Shown: positions 5,060 through 5,215 of the stretch, one piece after another
How positions within the stretch are numbered: position 1 is the first letter of the stretch
Layout of the letters: the number at the start of each line of letters is the position of its first letter
Assembly (NCBI GenBank): GCA_007127615.1
Contig: SKZB01000158.1
Span: forward strand, 1 to 5,215
Reading direction: 5' to 3'
From: Phycisphaerales bacterium
GTDB taxonomy: Bacteria > Planctomycetota > Phycisphaerae > Phycisphaerales > SM1A02
DNA: 5,215 nucleotides
Translations under genes and position numbers: made by a program
Notes under the pieces: generated by a model
Told to the model about the DNA's origin: nothing
Databases searched by the model: none
What the model saw: the letters and a program-made list of their open reading frames with translations, nothing else

Positions 5060-5215
5060 TCAGGTCAACGCATCGAGATAGCCGGCCAATTCGCCCAGGG
5101 CCTTCTCGTCACCGACCGCCTGGGCCCGCTCGATCCCCCGTTCGAGGGTTTCCCGCGCCTCTTCCGTGCGGTCCAGCTCATCCAGCGATTTGGCCCGGTG
5201 ATAGTAGGCGTAGCA
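5060..5215 (-). CDS. TPR-like protein, C-terminal fragment cut by the window edge
   Basis: The minus strand is open from the window end to a TGA at 5062-5060, encoding the last 51 residues of a protein. The visible part has the helix pattern of a tetratricopeptide repeat: YYHRAKSLDELDRTEEARET, then LERGIERAQAVGD, then a capping helix ALGELAGYLDAL. TPR domains mediate protein-protein contacts; no more specific role can be given from the fragment. The stop codon is followed directly by the recX start, so both genes are probably in one operon. The 5' end lies outside the window. Confidence 0.75.
   Translation of the reverse strand, partial: CYAYYHRAKSLDELDRTEEARETLERGIERAQAVGDEKALGELAGYLDALT

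Overview
The window is GC-rich bacterial chromosome in which every gene I can support lies on the minus strand, so transcription runs from high to low coordinates. A GC-rich Gram-negative such as a member of the Planctomycetota (Phycisphaerae-like) would fit: the genes are short and poorly characterised, CdsA carries an altered signature, the tRNAs lack an encoded CCA, and the intergenic DNA contains small CACGAAG/CACAGAG-type repeats. This assignment is inference; nothing in the window proves the lineage.

Right part (3154-5215), in transcription order: the C-terminal end of a TPR-like protein cut by the window edge, directly abutted (TGAATG) by recX, a regulator of RecA. After about 160-190 bases without a gene, which hold a possible promoter and a 20-bp direct repeat, comes a compact cluster: a lipoprotein-like protein of unknown function, then a single-domain rhodanese whose ATG overlaps the lipoprotein stop codon (ATGA), then cdsA (phosphatidate cytidylyltransferase, an integral membrane enzyme of phospholipid synthesis), which starts 20 bases after the rhodanese stop. 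The three genes are probably one transcript, but no shared pathway is evident.

Middle (1795-2232): a strong sigma-70-type promoter with a GC-rich discriminator drives tRNA-Tyr(GTA), followed by tRNA-Pro(CGG). Downstream lies a second copy of the 3' part of tRNA-Pro with no usable anticodon arm or 5' half. This is a tRNA remnant resembling a relic of site-specific integration or of a partial duplication.

Left part (1-1694): two genes of unknown function. One (1054-1694) encodes a protein with two N-terminal membrane segments and a soluble domain, but its reading frame is broken by an apparent one-base deletion in a run of four G (plus strand, 1591-1594). The other (269-781) is an intact 170-residue conserved hypothetical protein with a good ribosome binding site. 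The spaces around it (1-268 and 782-1053) contain no convincing gene; they hold short dispersed repeats arranged as imperfect inverted pairs.

I see no CRISPR array, transposase, integrase, toxin-antitoxin pair or obvious defence system, and I do not claim a new system here. The most interesting items are the tRNA-Pro remnant, the inverted repeats bracketing the 269-781 gene, and the frameshifted membrane protein gene.
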